Positions 39,454 through 47,815 of a stretch of DNA of 64,000 nucleotides are shown here, in pieces. Position 1 is the stretch's first letter; every line of letters begins with the position of its first letter. Where the stretch lies: contig JALHOW010000003.1 of assembly GCA_022842785.1 (NCBI GenBank), forward strand, positions 496,001-560,000, in the 5' to 3' direction. The translations under genes were made by a program, and so were the position numbers. The DNA is from Hyphomicrobiaceae bacterium. Its GTDB lineage: Bacteria; Pseudomonadota; Alphaproteobacteria; Rhizobiales; Hyphomicrobiaceae. The notes under the pieces were generated by a model. The model saw only the letters and a list, made by a program, of their open reading frames with translations. It searched no databases and had not been told where the DNA came from.

Positions 39454-39628
39454 CGGAACAACTATGCTCTATTTTCGAGACGCTAAAACTAATGTATCAA
39501 TGCCGCAGCGTGTCAAGATCAACAAGGACGCGTGGACCTGTCGACCAAGTGGACGGTCATAATTCGGAACACGCAAGGTATGTGAGACGGAGGCAAACTC
39601 CGCCGCGGGATAGGAGAGGAAACGGAAT

Positions 39629-40678
39629 ATGAGCTTGCTGAGATCCGTACGGTTCGCACTTGCGGCTGCTGGAGCCGTGAGCTCCCTGCTGTTCTTTGAT
39701 GCTCGCGAGGCGCCAGTCGCTGCGCAGACGAATGACAAGATCCGTATTGCGGCTCAAGTCTGGTTCCCAAGCTTCCCGCAGTACACTGCCATCGAGCGTG
39801 GTATCTATGCGAAGTGGGGCCTCGATCCTTCGATCAAGGTCTATCCTTCGGGCGCCCCGATCGTACAGGCAGCCGCGACGAGCGAGTGGGACGTGGCCCA
39901 CATCGGCCTGCCACCGACAGTTCAAGGCGTGAAGCTTGGCCTGATCATCGCCGGCGTCATCAGCGAGGAAGCCATCATCCAAGAGATGATCGGTCGCCCC
40001 GACTATGTTGCGGCCGCGCAGAAGGACCCATCGAAGCTCAAAGGCGCGAAGATCTTCATCACCACCGCGTCGACGGGACACTTCATGATCGAAGGATGCC
40101 TCAAGAAGCGCGGCATCGCGATGTCGGACGTGCAAATACTGCCGTCCGAGCAACAGGCTTCGCTTTCCGCCTTTGTTGCGGGCAATGGCGATCTGGCGCA
40201 GTTGTGGCCGCCACAGACGACGGCCGCCCGAGAGCGTGGCAATGTAAAGCTTTGCGATGGCGTCGAGGCGGGCTTGAAGATCCCGTCCGTCTGGGTGATC
40301 CACCCGGACTTCGCCAAGAAAAATCCAGATGCCGCCGTACGCTGGCTGAGGGCGACACTGGAAGCTGTCGAGTGGGCACGCAAGAACAAGGGTGAAGCCG
40401 CCGCGCTCTACAAGAAATGGGATCAGTTCCGCGGCACGCAGACACCTGACAGTTTCCTCAAGGAAGAGGTCGATCTTGCAACCGACCTCTGGCCGATCGA
40501 GCAGCAGCTCAAGGCCATGAAGCCCGAGGGCGGCAAGCCAGCGTATGTCAACGAGGCTATCGATGGGATCGCGCAGTTCTATGTCCGTATCGGCCGGATG
40601 AAGGAAGTGTCTCCCGCGATCTTCAAGATGATCGATACGAGCTGGATCGATAAGGCTGCCGCGCTGCCGGCTCGGTGA
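39629..40678 (+). CDS. ABC transporter substrate-binding protein (SsuA-type)
   Basis: Periplasmic binding protein of 349 residues for the second ABC importer. The signal peptide is MSLLRSVRFALAAAGAVSSL with cleavage near APVAAQ (residue 33). The mature protein begins NDKIRIAAQVWFPSFPQYTAIERGIYAKWGLD, a NitT/TauT-type N terminus, with SGAPIVQAAATSEWDVAHIGLPPTV next, which resembles the ligand-sensing segment of aliphatic sulfonate and aromatic receptors. A strong hairpin 15 bases downstream separates it from the ATPase. The ligand is unknown. Confidence 0.88.
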   Translation: MSLLRSVRFALAAAGAVSSLLFFDAREAPVAAQTNDKIRIAAQVWFPSFPQYTAIERGIYAKWGLDPSIKVYPSGAPIVQAAATSEWDVAHIGLPPTVQGVKLGLIIAGVISEEAIIQEMIGRPDYVAAAQKDPSKLKGAKIFITTASTGHFMIEGCLKKRGIAMSDVQILPSEQQASLSAFVAGNGDLAQLWPPQTTAARERGNVKLCDGVEAGLKIPSVWVIHPDFAKKNPDAAVRWLRATLEAVEWARKNKGEAAALYKKWDQFRGTQTPDSFLKEEVDLATDLWPIEQQLKAMKPEGGKPAYVNEAIDGIAQFYVRIGRMKEVSPAIFKMIDTSWIDKAAALPAR

Positions 40679-40692
40679 GCGAAAATCTGGTT

Positions 40693-40714
40693 GGGGTGGA
40701 CGCTTGTCCACCCC
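40693..40714 (+). terminator. Intercistronic hairpin after substrate-binding protein gene
   Basis: Perfect nine-base arms GGGGTGGAC and GTCCACCCC with a GCTT loop between the receptor stop and the ATPase start. Not followed by a T tract. Such hairpins in ABC operons protect the receptor message and reduce read-through, giving excess receptor. It also supports the ATPase start at 40747 rather than the GTG at 40675. Confidence 0.65.
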
Positions 40715-40746
40715 ACAATCGTCCCGACAAAGCGCGCAGCGGAAAA

Positions 40747-41541
40747 ATGCAAAACGACCTCTCCTATGAAAATGTCACCATGCGGTTCGAGGGGCGATCG
40801 GGTGCCGTCCAGGCTCTCGAACGCTTCGACTTCCAGGTCAGCTCCAGCGAATTCCTCGTCATTGTCGGGCCGTCCGGATGTGGCAAGAGCACTCTGCTTC
40901 ATCTGACCGCGGGTCTTTACAAACCGCCGACCGGCCGCATTCTGCTCGGCGGCTCCGAAATCCGTGAGCCTGGCCCAGACAAGGCAATCGTCTTCCAGAA
41001 TTTCTCGTTGTTCCCTTGGAAGACCGTTCACGACAACATCGAGTTCGGCCTGCGCATCAATGGCATTCCAGCAGCCGAGCGCGAGGAGCAGATTAAGCGT
41101 GTGATCCGGCTCATCGGTCTCGACGGTTTCGAGAACCACTATCCGCGCCAGCTCTCAGGCGGCATGCAGCAGCGTGTTGCAATCGCTCGGAGCTTCGTCC
41201 TCAAGCCGCGCACGCTATTGATGGATGAACCGTTCGCCGCGCTCGATGCACAGAACCGCCAGATCATGCAGGAGGAGCTGGTCCGCATCTGGCAGACCCA
41301 GCGTCCCACAGTGCTCTTCATCACGCATAGCGTCGAGGAGGCGGTGTTTCTTGCCGACCGCGTCATTGTCATGACGCGCCGGCCGGGTCGCGTGAAGGAG
41401 GTGATCGATATCACGCAGATCACCGGAGAAAATCACTGGCGATCCGATCCCTTCGATGAGGTGATCCGACGCGCGGAATTCCAGGACGTGCGTTCGCGCA
41501 TCTGGGGCCTTGTCAAAAGCGAGATCAGCGTCAGGAATTGA
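40747..41541 (+). CDS. ABC transporter ATP-binding protein (SsuB-type)
   Basis: ATPase subunit of 264 residues of the second importer. It starts MQNDLSYENVTMRFEG; Walker A is GPSGCGKST, Q-loop VFQNFSLFPWKTV, signature LSGGMQQRVAIARS, Walker B LLMDEPFAALD, and switch His in FITHSVEEA. The frame is open back to GTG 40675, which overlaps the receptor stop, but the extra 24 residues are not domain-like and span the hairpin at 40693-40714. A weak purine-rich site precedes ATG 40747. Four bases separate its stop from the first permease. Confidence 0.88.
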   Translation: MQNDLSYENVTMRFEGRSGAVQALERFDFQVSSSEFLVIVGPSGCGKSTLLHLTAGLYKPPTGRILLGGSEIREPGPDKAIVFQNFSLFPWKTVHDNIEFGLRINGIPAAEREEQIKRVIRLIGLDGFENHYPRQLSGGMQQRVAIARSFVLKPRTLLMDEPFAALDAQNRQIMQEELVRIWQTQRPTVLFITHSVEEAVFLADRVIVMTRRPGRVKEVIDITQITGENHWRSDPFDEVIRRAEFQDVRSRIWGLVKSEISVRN

Positions 41542-41545
41542 AAGT

Positions 41546-42340
41546 ATGAATGGCGCCGGACGTAATAATAGCCTCGCCCGCGCGATGCTCGGTACGATCT
41601 CCGTTGGATCGGTACTTATCGCGTGGTGGCTTGCAACATCACTGGAACTGGTCAAGCCGCTGATCCTGCCACCTCCCGCCGATGTCTGGGTGGGATTTCT
41701 GGACATCTGGCACGGCTATCTCAATGTTCCGTTCTGGAACCATTTCCTCGCCAGCATCTCGGTCATGCTCGGCGGCTATGCCATGGCGATCGCAATCGGC
41801 GTCCCGCTTGGGATCTTCATGGCGTGGAATCGTGCCGTGGATTGGGTTGTCGGACCGCTCCTCCAGATCCTCCGTCCAATTCCACCGCCAGCGTGGATAC
41901 CGCTCGCGATTCTGTGGTTCGGCATTGGCTACGCGGGCAAGATCTTCATCGTATTCATCGCGGCCGCAGTGCCGTGCATTCTCAACAGCTACCTGGCCAT
42001 CAAGCAGACACCGCCTGAGTTGCTGAGTTCTGCGCGAAGCCTGGGCGCCAAGCCGCATACGCTGCTGTTCGAGGTCGCGATCCCGTCGGGCCTTCCGACG
42101 ATCATGACCGGCCTCAGGATCGCCCTGGGCATCGCCTGGGCTTCGATCGTCGCGGCGGAGCTCGTCGTGTCGCTTGCAGGGTTCGGCTTTCTCATCATGA
42201 ACGGCTACCGCAATCTCGAGAGCAACATCGTGTTCGTCGGAATGGCCGCGGTCGCACTCTTGGGCCTGCTCATGAACCTGGTGTTCCTGCGCATTGAACG
42301 TGCCCTTCTCCCTTGGAGAGAGGACCAAGACAATGGCTGA
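41546..42340 (+). CDS. ABC transporter permease (SsuC-type), first of two
   Basis: Inner-membrane permease of 264 residues with about six spans. Typical segments are ILRPIPPPAWIPLAILWFGIGYAGKIFIV (near 110-138) and the coupling region PPELLSSARSLGAKPHTLLFEVAIPSGLPTIMTGLRIALGIAWASIVAAEL. ATG 41546 has AGGA nine bases upstream and is chosen over an in-frame upstream start that overlaps the ATPase. It overlaps the next permease by eight bases. Two different permease genes instead of one suggest a heterodimeric channel. Confidence 0.88.
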   Translation: MNGAGRNNSLARAMLGTISVGSVLIAWWLATSLELVKPLILPPPADVWVGFLDIWHGYLNVPFWNHFLASISVMLGGYAMAIAIGVPLGIFMAWNRAVDWVVGPLLQILRPIPPPAWIPLAILWFGIGYAGKIFIVFIAAAVPCILNSYLAIKQTPPELLSSARSLGAKPHTLLFEVAIPSGLPTIMTGLRIALGIAWASIVAAELVVSLAGFGFLIMNGYRNLESNIVFVGMAAVALLGLLMNLVFLRIERALLPWREDQDNG

Positions 42341-43193
42341 CGGATCGGCAGAGGCCAGAGCAAGCCACCTGCCGGCAGAAGCCGCGCCCGCCGTGATCAC
42401 GCGCTCGCTCGGCGACCGGATCGAAGCGTTGCCGAATGCGTTGCGCGTCGGCGTCATGCTCTTCTTCTGGCTCGTTGTTTGGTACGGCGTCGTCGAACTG
42501 TTCGGCGTGTCGAAGGATTTTCTCCCCAATCCGATCGATGTCATAAGCCGGATTATACGATTGGCATGGGAGCCGATCGGGGCTGGAGCGTTGCTCACGC
42601 ACGCATGGGCAAGCATCGTCCGGCTGCTGTGGGGGTTTGCAGCGGCGATCGCGATCGGCGTGCCGCTTGGTCTCGCGATGGCTTACTTTCGCCCGCTGCA
42701 ATGGATCGTCGCACCGCTCTTCGAGCTCTTCAGATACATCCCGCCCATTGCGTGGGCGCCATTCGCAATGTTCTGGTTTGGCGCGGGCAGCAGCGCGCAG
42801 GCCTACGTGATCTTCACGTCGTCGTTCGCGCCGATCCTGATAAATACCTTTCGTGGCGTGCAACTCGTCGACAGTCGACTAATAGATGCAGCCCGCACGC
42901 TTGGTGCAAAGTCATGGACCATCCTTTTCGAAGTTGCCCTACCCGCGGCCTTGCCCCATGTCGTCACGGGGCTGCGCATCGGATTGGCGACGGGTTGGAT
43001 GGCACTCATCGCCGCGGAGATCGTCGCGGGTACCGGCAGCCGTGATGGGCTTGGCTACCTGATCCTTCAAGGCCAACAGCAGCTCCACGCGGATCTCACA
43101 ATAGGCGCGATGGTCCTCATCGGCATCCTCGGCTCACTCATTGATTTGGCCATTCGGACAGCCGAGAAGCGCTTCGCCTACTGGCGCGACTAA
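42333..43193 (+). CDS. ABC transporter permease (SsuC-type), second of two
   Basis: Second permease, 286 residues, about six spans after a 45-residue soluble N terminus. It has ELFRYIPPIAWAPFAMFWFGAGSSAQAYVIF and the coupling segment DSRLIDAARTLGAKSWTILFEVALPAALPHVVTGLRIGLATGWMALIAAEI, parallel to its partner. GGAGAGAGGA lies ahead of ATG 42333, inside the end of the previous gene. Last gene of the operon. Confidence 0.88.
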   Translation: MADGSAEARASHLPAEAAPAVITRSLGDRIEALPNALRVGVMLFFWLVVWYGVVELFGVSKDFLPNPIDVISRIIRLAWEPIGAGALLTHAWASIVRLLWGFAAAIAIGVPLGLAMAYFRPLQWIVAPLFELFRYIPPIAWAPFAMFWFGAGSSAQAYVIFTSSFAPILINTFRGVQLVDSRLIDAARTLGAKSWTILFEVALPAALPHVVTGLRIGLATGWMALIAAEIVAGTGSRDGLGYLILQGQQQLHADLTIGAMVLIGILGSLIDLAIRTAEKRFAYWRD

Positions 43194-43713
43194 CAGCGAT
43201 CGCCGATGCTGCGGGCGGCAACACAACGAGGTCGCCTTACCGGCCTGGTTGCCGGCAGCTCGGGATGATCGCGGACCATTCCGCGCATGCTCGCGACGGG
43301 CTCCAAGCCATCCAGATCTGATGGTCTAACTATTTGAAATTAAAATAAATATTCTGTGATGCCCCATCAGCATGTTAGTTTGAACTCCACCCTCGGCGTC
43401 CTGGAGGATTGGAATTCAGTACTCCGCGGGCAGCTTGGCCCGCATACCTCTGATATTATTGACGAAATCTTCAAGTCGGCTCTTTGCACTACAGGCCAAA
43501 ATGTGGGTCCTGGAAGGTCGTAGTCATAACAGGAGTTGGGATTTCGAACTGATGGGCGTGACCATACTCAATCCCTGGATCGCCCCCTGACGTCGCTTCC
43601 ATGGAGACCGTCGGGTGCAGGCTCGATGGCTGAAGACAAGGGCGCACAACAATCGTTCCATTCGGCCCACAAGCTTGCGCGGCAAGGGGCGGCAGAGGCG
43701 CCTTGCCACCCTA
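43194..43713. other. Intergenic region, 520 bp, between convergent operons
   Basis: Convergent spacer between the second ABC operon and the tctA gene. I saw no gene. An AT-rich patch is at 43328-43362. An imperfect hairpin at 43681-43707 (arms GGCAAGG/CCTTGCC) close to the tctA end is a candidate terminator. Confidence 0.5.
43681..43707 (-). terminator. Candidate hairpin terminator of the tctBA unit
   Basis: Seven-base arms GGCAAGG and CCTTGCC around a 13-base loop with further G-C pairing possible, seven bases past the tctA stop. No T tract on the transcribed side; low certainty. Confidence 0.35.
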
Positions 43714-45216
43714 TCACCCTCCCGCTGGACGACTTGAATATAGCGTTTTCGCGGCGCTCCATGCGAGCAGCGCCAGGGTCGCTACCATGACCGCGCAACT
43801 GATCGGTCGCTCGAAGAACGTCAAGAAATTCCCATCGGCAAGCACCATGCTACGCCGGAAATTCTGCTCGAGCAGTGGACCGAGCACGAAACCGAGGATC
43901 AAGGGTGCCGGCGGGTAGTCGAAAACCCGCATCAAGTAGCCAAAGATGCCGAACAGGGCGACGATCCAAATGTCGAAGCTCGCGTTGTTGACGCTGAAGG
44001 ATCCGATGCAAACGAAAACGAGAATGACCGGGTAGAGGATGTGCCCTGGCACGGTCAGCAGGCGCACCCAGAGCCCGATGAATGGGATATTGAGGATCAC
44101 CAGCATAAGATTGCCGATCCAGAAGCTCATGACGAGCCCCCAGAACAGATCGGGTCGCGCGGTGATCAATTGCGGCCCGGGCGTGATGCCGTTAATCATG
44201 AGGACGCCCAGCATCAGCGCCATCGTGGCGCTGCCGGGAATGCCCAATGTCAGTGTTGGAATGAATGCCGTCTGGTCTGCGGCATTGTTGGCTGCTTCCG
44301 GCGAACTGATGCCTTCGATCGCACCCTGACCAAATCGCGACGGGTCTTTAGCGAGCTTCACCTCGACCGAATAGGCCATGTACGATGCGATCGTCGCGCC
44401 GGTTCCGGGCAAAGTGCCGAGGAAGGAGCCGAGCAGCGAGCCTCGCACGGTCGGCCGCCAGAACTGGCGCATGTCGTCCCTGGTCGGAATCATCGAGCGC
44501 AGCGTCACGCGCCGCCGCTCCACGGTCTCGTCCATCGGCTCGCCGACCGCCTTGATGATCTCGCCGAGCCCGAACACGCCCATCGTGATCGCGACGATGC
44601 TGACGCCTTCATAAAGCTCATAAATGCCGAAGTTGAAGCGTGCGGCGCCGGAAAACACATCGAAACCGACCGTGCCGATCATCAATCCGAGGATCACCAT
44701 GGCCAAGGATTTTATCGCCGACCCGCTCGACATCGTCGAGGCGCCGACCAGCCCGAGCACCATCAGCGCGAAATACTCCTGCGCCGAAAAATCGAGAGCG
44801 TAGCGCTGGATGACCGGCGAAAAGAGCATCATCAGAATGATGCCGATGCTGCCGCCGATGAAGGACGCGACGGTCGTCAGGAACAGAGCCACGCCCGCGC
44901 GCCCCTGGCGAGCCATCGGATAGCCGTCCAATGCCGTCACCGCCGACGACGATTGCCCGGGCACGTTGATGAGGATCGACGTCGTCGAACCGCCATAGGC
45001 CGTGCCGTAGAAGAGGCCGGCAAGCATGATCAATGCGGGGGTCGCATCGAGGTGGAAGGTGATGGGGAACAGCATGGAGATCGCGGCGAGCGCGCCGATC
45101 CCGGGCAGCACGCCGACGACCATCCCCATGAAGACGCCGATAAAGCAATAAGCCAGGTTCTGCGGGGTAAGCGCGACGCCGAGGCCGAGCCCGACGTTGG
45201 CGAGCAGCTCCATCAT
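43714..45216 (-). CDS. tctA: Tripartite tricarboxylate transporter large membrane subunit TctA
   Basis: Large membrane subunit (500 residues from ATG 45216, about 12 spans). It shows VGVLPGIGALAAISMLFPITF and GSTTSILINVPGQSSSAVTALDGYPMARQGRAGVAL near 35-112, and GTLPGTGATIASYMAYSVEVKLAKDP with GISSPEAANNAADQTAFIPTLTLGIPGS near 265-325. GTG 45225 is an alternative start; ATG 45216 overlaps the tctB stop. Its receptor partner is probably the tctC gene transcribed divergently at 49.1 kb. Confidence 0.93.
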   Translation of the reverse strand: MMELLANVGLGLGVALTPQNLAYCFIGVFMGMVVGVLPGIGALAAISMLFPITFHLDATPALIMLAGLFYGTAYGGSTTSILINVPGQSSSAVTALDGYPMARQGRAGVALFLTTVASFIGGSIGIILMMLFSPVIQRYALDFSAQEYFALMVLGLVGASTMSSGSAIKSLAMVILGLMIGTVGFDVFSGAARFNFGIYELYEGVSIVAITMGVFGLGEIIKAVGEPMDETVERRRVTLRSMIPTRDDMRQFWRPTVRGSLLGSFLGTLPGTGATIASYMAYSVEVKLAKDPSRFGQGAIEGISSPEAANNAADQTAFIPTLTLGIPGSATMALMLGVLMINGITPGPQLITARPDLFWGLVMSFWIGNLMLVILNIPFIGLWVRLLTVPGHILYPVILVFVCIGSFSVNNASFDIWIVALFGIFGYLMRVFDYPPAPLILGFVLGPLLEQNFRRSMVLADGNFLTFFERPISCAVMVATLALLAWSAAKTLYSSRPAGG

Positions 45217-45668
45217 AGCGGCCACCGTAACATCTGGATTGGAATGCCAAGTCCGACACCGAAAATGAGAACAGAGACAATCGACATCGCGATGGCGAGA
45301 ATGATGGCTCTGACCAGGTTGATGCCGCCGGCAGCGAGATTGGAGAGAATGATGAGCGCGAAGGTAGCGCCCACTAGCCCAACGACGTCGATCAAATAGG
45401 CAAAGGCAAGAACACCGGTGCTGATCATGAACAGCGCCCTGAAATCGACACTGATCGTCTGGCTTTTGACCATCCCGACGAGCGAGCCGCCGACAATGAT
45501 GGCGCCGCAGATCGCCAAGAGAAGTCCGAGAACGAATGGATACATACCCGGCCCCATCTCGCGGATGGTGCCGAGATCGTAGTGCGCATTGGCGTACAGC
45601 GCGGTCGCCAAGCCAAGCAGGGAAAGAAACGCCCCCGACAGCGTTTCGGAATTAATGATCTTGCTCAT
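45213..45668 (-). CDS. tctB: Tripartite tricarboxylate transporter small membrane subunit TctB
   Basis: Four-span membrane protein of 151 residues. The segments are GAFLSLLGLATALYANAHYDL, EMGPGMYPFVLGLLLAICGAIIVGGSLVG, RALFMISTGVLAFAYLIDVVGLVGATFALIILS and AIILAIAMSIVSVLIFGVGLG; EMGPGMYP is the usual motif after span 1. Its stop overlaps the tctA ATG, so translation is coupled. A DapA-family gene lies 56 bases upstream on the same strand. Confidence 0.88.
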   Translation of the reverse strand: MSKIINSETLSGAFLSLLGLATALYANAHYDLGTIREMGPGMYPFVLGLLLAICGAIIVGGSLVGMVKSQTISVDFRALFMISTGVLAFAYLIDVVGLVGATFALIILSNLAAGGINLVRAIILAIAMSIVSVLIFGVGLGIPIQMLRWPL

Positions 45669-45724
45669 CGGCCGTCCTTGATTGCGCCCATGCAGACATC
45701 ACCGTCTCGGGCAACCCTGTCGGT

Positions 45725-46654
45725 TCATCCCACGCTGATGCGGCTCGGCATTTGCCCCAATGCCGCGGTGATCGACTTCATGACGTCGACGAGTTCTGCT
45801 GTTTGCTGCTCGGTGAGGTCGATAAGCGGCGGGCGCACGCTGCCGCCAGCGAAGCCGCGCGCATTCATGGCGGCCTTGGTTGTTTGCGGTTGACCGTAGC
45901 GGCGAGCGAGCAGGCGATAGGGATACCATGCACCGTGCAGCTCCCGAGCAAGGTGCGCGTCACCGAACTCGAGCGCGCGATAGCTCTGCTGGATCAGCTC
46001 GGGAAGGGCGCAGCTATTGGTGGAGCAGAGCCCGTCGAAGCCCGCGAGCATGGGGCCGAGAAACGTCAGATCGGAAGCGGAGAACAAGCGTATCCGTCCG
46101 CCGAGTCGATTGGCGACATCGTCGACCGCGACAGGAGCCAGGTCACCTTGCTTGATGCCGATGACACCTGGAATATCGGCGAGGCGTTCGATGAGATCGG
46201 GCCTGAGATGCACGCTGATGCGTGGAGCATTGTAGATCACGATGCCGCCGGGAGCACGTTTCGCCAAGCGCTCGAAATAAGCGACGACGTGCCCATCGTT
46301 GACCTCGGAGACCAGCGGCGGGAGGATCATCGGCAAGCCGCCAAGACTGTAGGCGAGCTCCGTCAATTCGTCGATAACGCGCTGGTCCGCCGAGGCCACG
46401 CACAGCATGACGGGCACGCGCCCTGCCACGGTGCTCATCGAGCGCTTGAACAGCGCTGCTCTCTCAGCGGTATCGAGGACGCCGAACTCGCCATAAGTGC
46501 CGCCGATCAATACACCGTCGTATCCGAGCAAAATGACTCTTTCGATGTTCTCGGAGAGAGCGCGCGAGTCCATCTCGCCATTCTTTCCGAACGGCGTAAG
46601 CGTGATGTTGAATAAACCCTTGAGGCGAGCCTTGTTGTCATCTGCGCCGAACAT
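45725..46654 (-). CDS. DapA-family (dihydrodipicolinate synthase/N-acetylneuraminate lyase) protein
   Basis: Class I Schiff-base aldolase/dehydratase of 309 residues from ATG 46654, which has AAAGGGG six bases upstream. It has GGTYGEFGVLD (51-61, pyruvate-carboxylate-binding loop), Tyr141 in VIYNAP and the Schiff-base Lys168 in IGIKQGD. The family ranges from lysine biosynthesis to degradation of sugar acids and of hydroxyproline-derived pyrroline-hydroxycarboxylate (deaminase). It does not look like housekeeping DapA; its position between a carboxylate importer and an LysR gene points to a catabolic role. The opine/proline-like oxidase at 50-53 kb suggests a deaminase or aldolase step (inference). 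Confidence 0.88.
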   Translation of the reverse strand: MFGADDNKARLKGLFNITLTPFGKNGEMDSRALSENIERVILLGYDGVLIGGTYGEFGVLDTAERAALFKRSMSTVAGRVPVMLCVASADQRVIDELTELAYSLGGLPMILPPLVSEVNDGHVVAYFERLAKRAPGGIVIYNAPRISVHLRPDLIERLADIPGVIGIKQGDLAPVAVDDVANRLGGRIRLFSASDLTFLGPMLAGFDGLCSTNSCALPELIQQSYRALEFGDAHLARELHGAWYPYRLLARRYGQPQTTKAAMNARGFAGGSVRPPLIDLTEQQTAELVDVMKSITAALGQMPSRISVG

Positions 46655-46781
46655 GCAACCCCTTTCGCAGCGTCTCCTGGCGGACAATCGAATTTCGGCG
46701 ACTGCTCATGGAGTGGCAATCGGAAGAGAAGCAACGGTGCCAATCATTTCGAGCAATGCGGCTTGTTTCCCAGGCGGCTAC

Positions 46782-47714
46782 TCACACGGCGAACTTGAAT
46801 GGCGGGGTATCGTTCACCTCGTCGAGGAAGGCTTTGATAACGCCATTGTTGAGCGCGGCGCGACGCACGCAGATCTCCTGATTGACCGGAGAAACACCGC
46901 TCAGCGGCACAGCCTTCATGCTCCCGTCCGCGATCTCGCGCCACATAGCGCTGCGGCAGAAGAGCGATACGCCCGAGCGGCCTTGAGTGAAATGCTTGAG
47001 AGCATCGAGCGAGTTCGTGAGCAGGTGCGGCCTCAGACCGTCTTTGCCCTCCTCGAGAAAGCGGCGGACCATCTGCCCCTTGACCGAGGAATACTCGAAG
47101 GCGCCGATCGGATAGTCGACCAGCTGCTGGCGCGAGACCGATGACAGTTTTGACAATGGGTGCTCGACCGGCACCACGGCGGCAATGACGTCCTCATAGA
47201 TCTTGATGATATCGATCCCGGGCGCCGGACCGAGATTGAACCCGATGCCGACGTCCGCTTCTCCATCGGCAACCGAAGGGACAATCAGCCGGCTCGGCAT
47301 ACGCCGGATTTCGACCAACACATCGCGGTGCTTGACCGAAAATTGATTGAGCACTTCGGAAAGGGGGCCGGAGATCGACGCACTCGTGCAAGCCACATTG
47401 AGCGTGGCACCCTTCATCTGCTGAAGGCCCTTCAGCTCCTTGTGGACCTCGATCTCCTTATCGACAACATTCTTGATGAAGGACTCGACGATCGTTCCTG
47501 CCTTCGTCAACCGCACGCCCCGCGCATGCCTCTCGAAGAGAACGGACCCGAAGCGCCGCTCGAGTGAGGCGATGTTGCGGCTGATGATCGAGACATCCAG
47601 GCCGAGGCTCCACGATGCCTTGGACATGGACCCGCATTCGACGACCTCGAGGAAGATTCGATAGTCGTCGGGCATCTCGTCACTATCGGAAACTGTGGGA
47701 ATGTGGCGCGCCAT
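46782..47714 (-). CDS. LysR family transcriptional regulator
   Basis: Regulator of 310 residues. ATG 47714 has GAGGGG five bases upstream and is preferred to 47741. The helix-turn-helix is DDYRIFLEVVECGSMSKASWSLGLDVSIISRNIASLERRFGSVLFERHARGVRLT (about 16-70), with a C-terminal effector domain. It lies inside the minus-strand cluster between the dipeptidase and DapA-like genes. Gaps of 127 and 101 bases separate it from them. It is the only regulator of the 43.7-53 kb block. Confidence 0.88.
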   Translation of the reverse strand: MARHIPTVSDSDEMPDDYRIFLEVVECGSMSKASWSLGLDVSIISRNIASLERRFGSVLFERHARGVRLTKAGTIVESFIKNVVDKEIEVHKELKGLQQMKGATLNVACTSASISGPLSEVLNQFSVKHRDVLVEIRRMPSRLIVPSVADGEADVGIGFNLGPAPGIDIIKIYEDVIAAVVPVEHPLSKLSSVSRQQLVDYPIGAFEYSSVKGQMVRRFLEEGKDGLRPHLLTNSLDALKHFTQGRSGVSLFCRSAMWREIADGSMKAVPLSGVSPVNQEICVRRAALNNGVIKAFLDEVNDTPPFKFAV

Positions 47715-47815
47715 GAACCCCTCGTCGGCTCGTCTGCTCAACGGCAGACGTCATGCACTGTAGCCGGCATTTCCAATGGCGCCCCCACCCCGATCGGCCT
47801 AGTCGTGTTGCGCCC

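Noticed and set aside
44041-45399. Plus-strand open frame opposite tctA
   Set aside because: His/Arg/Asp-rich antisense shadow of the TctA membrane gene.
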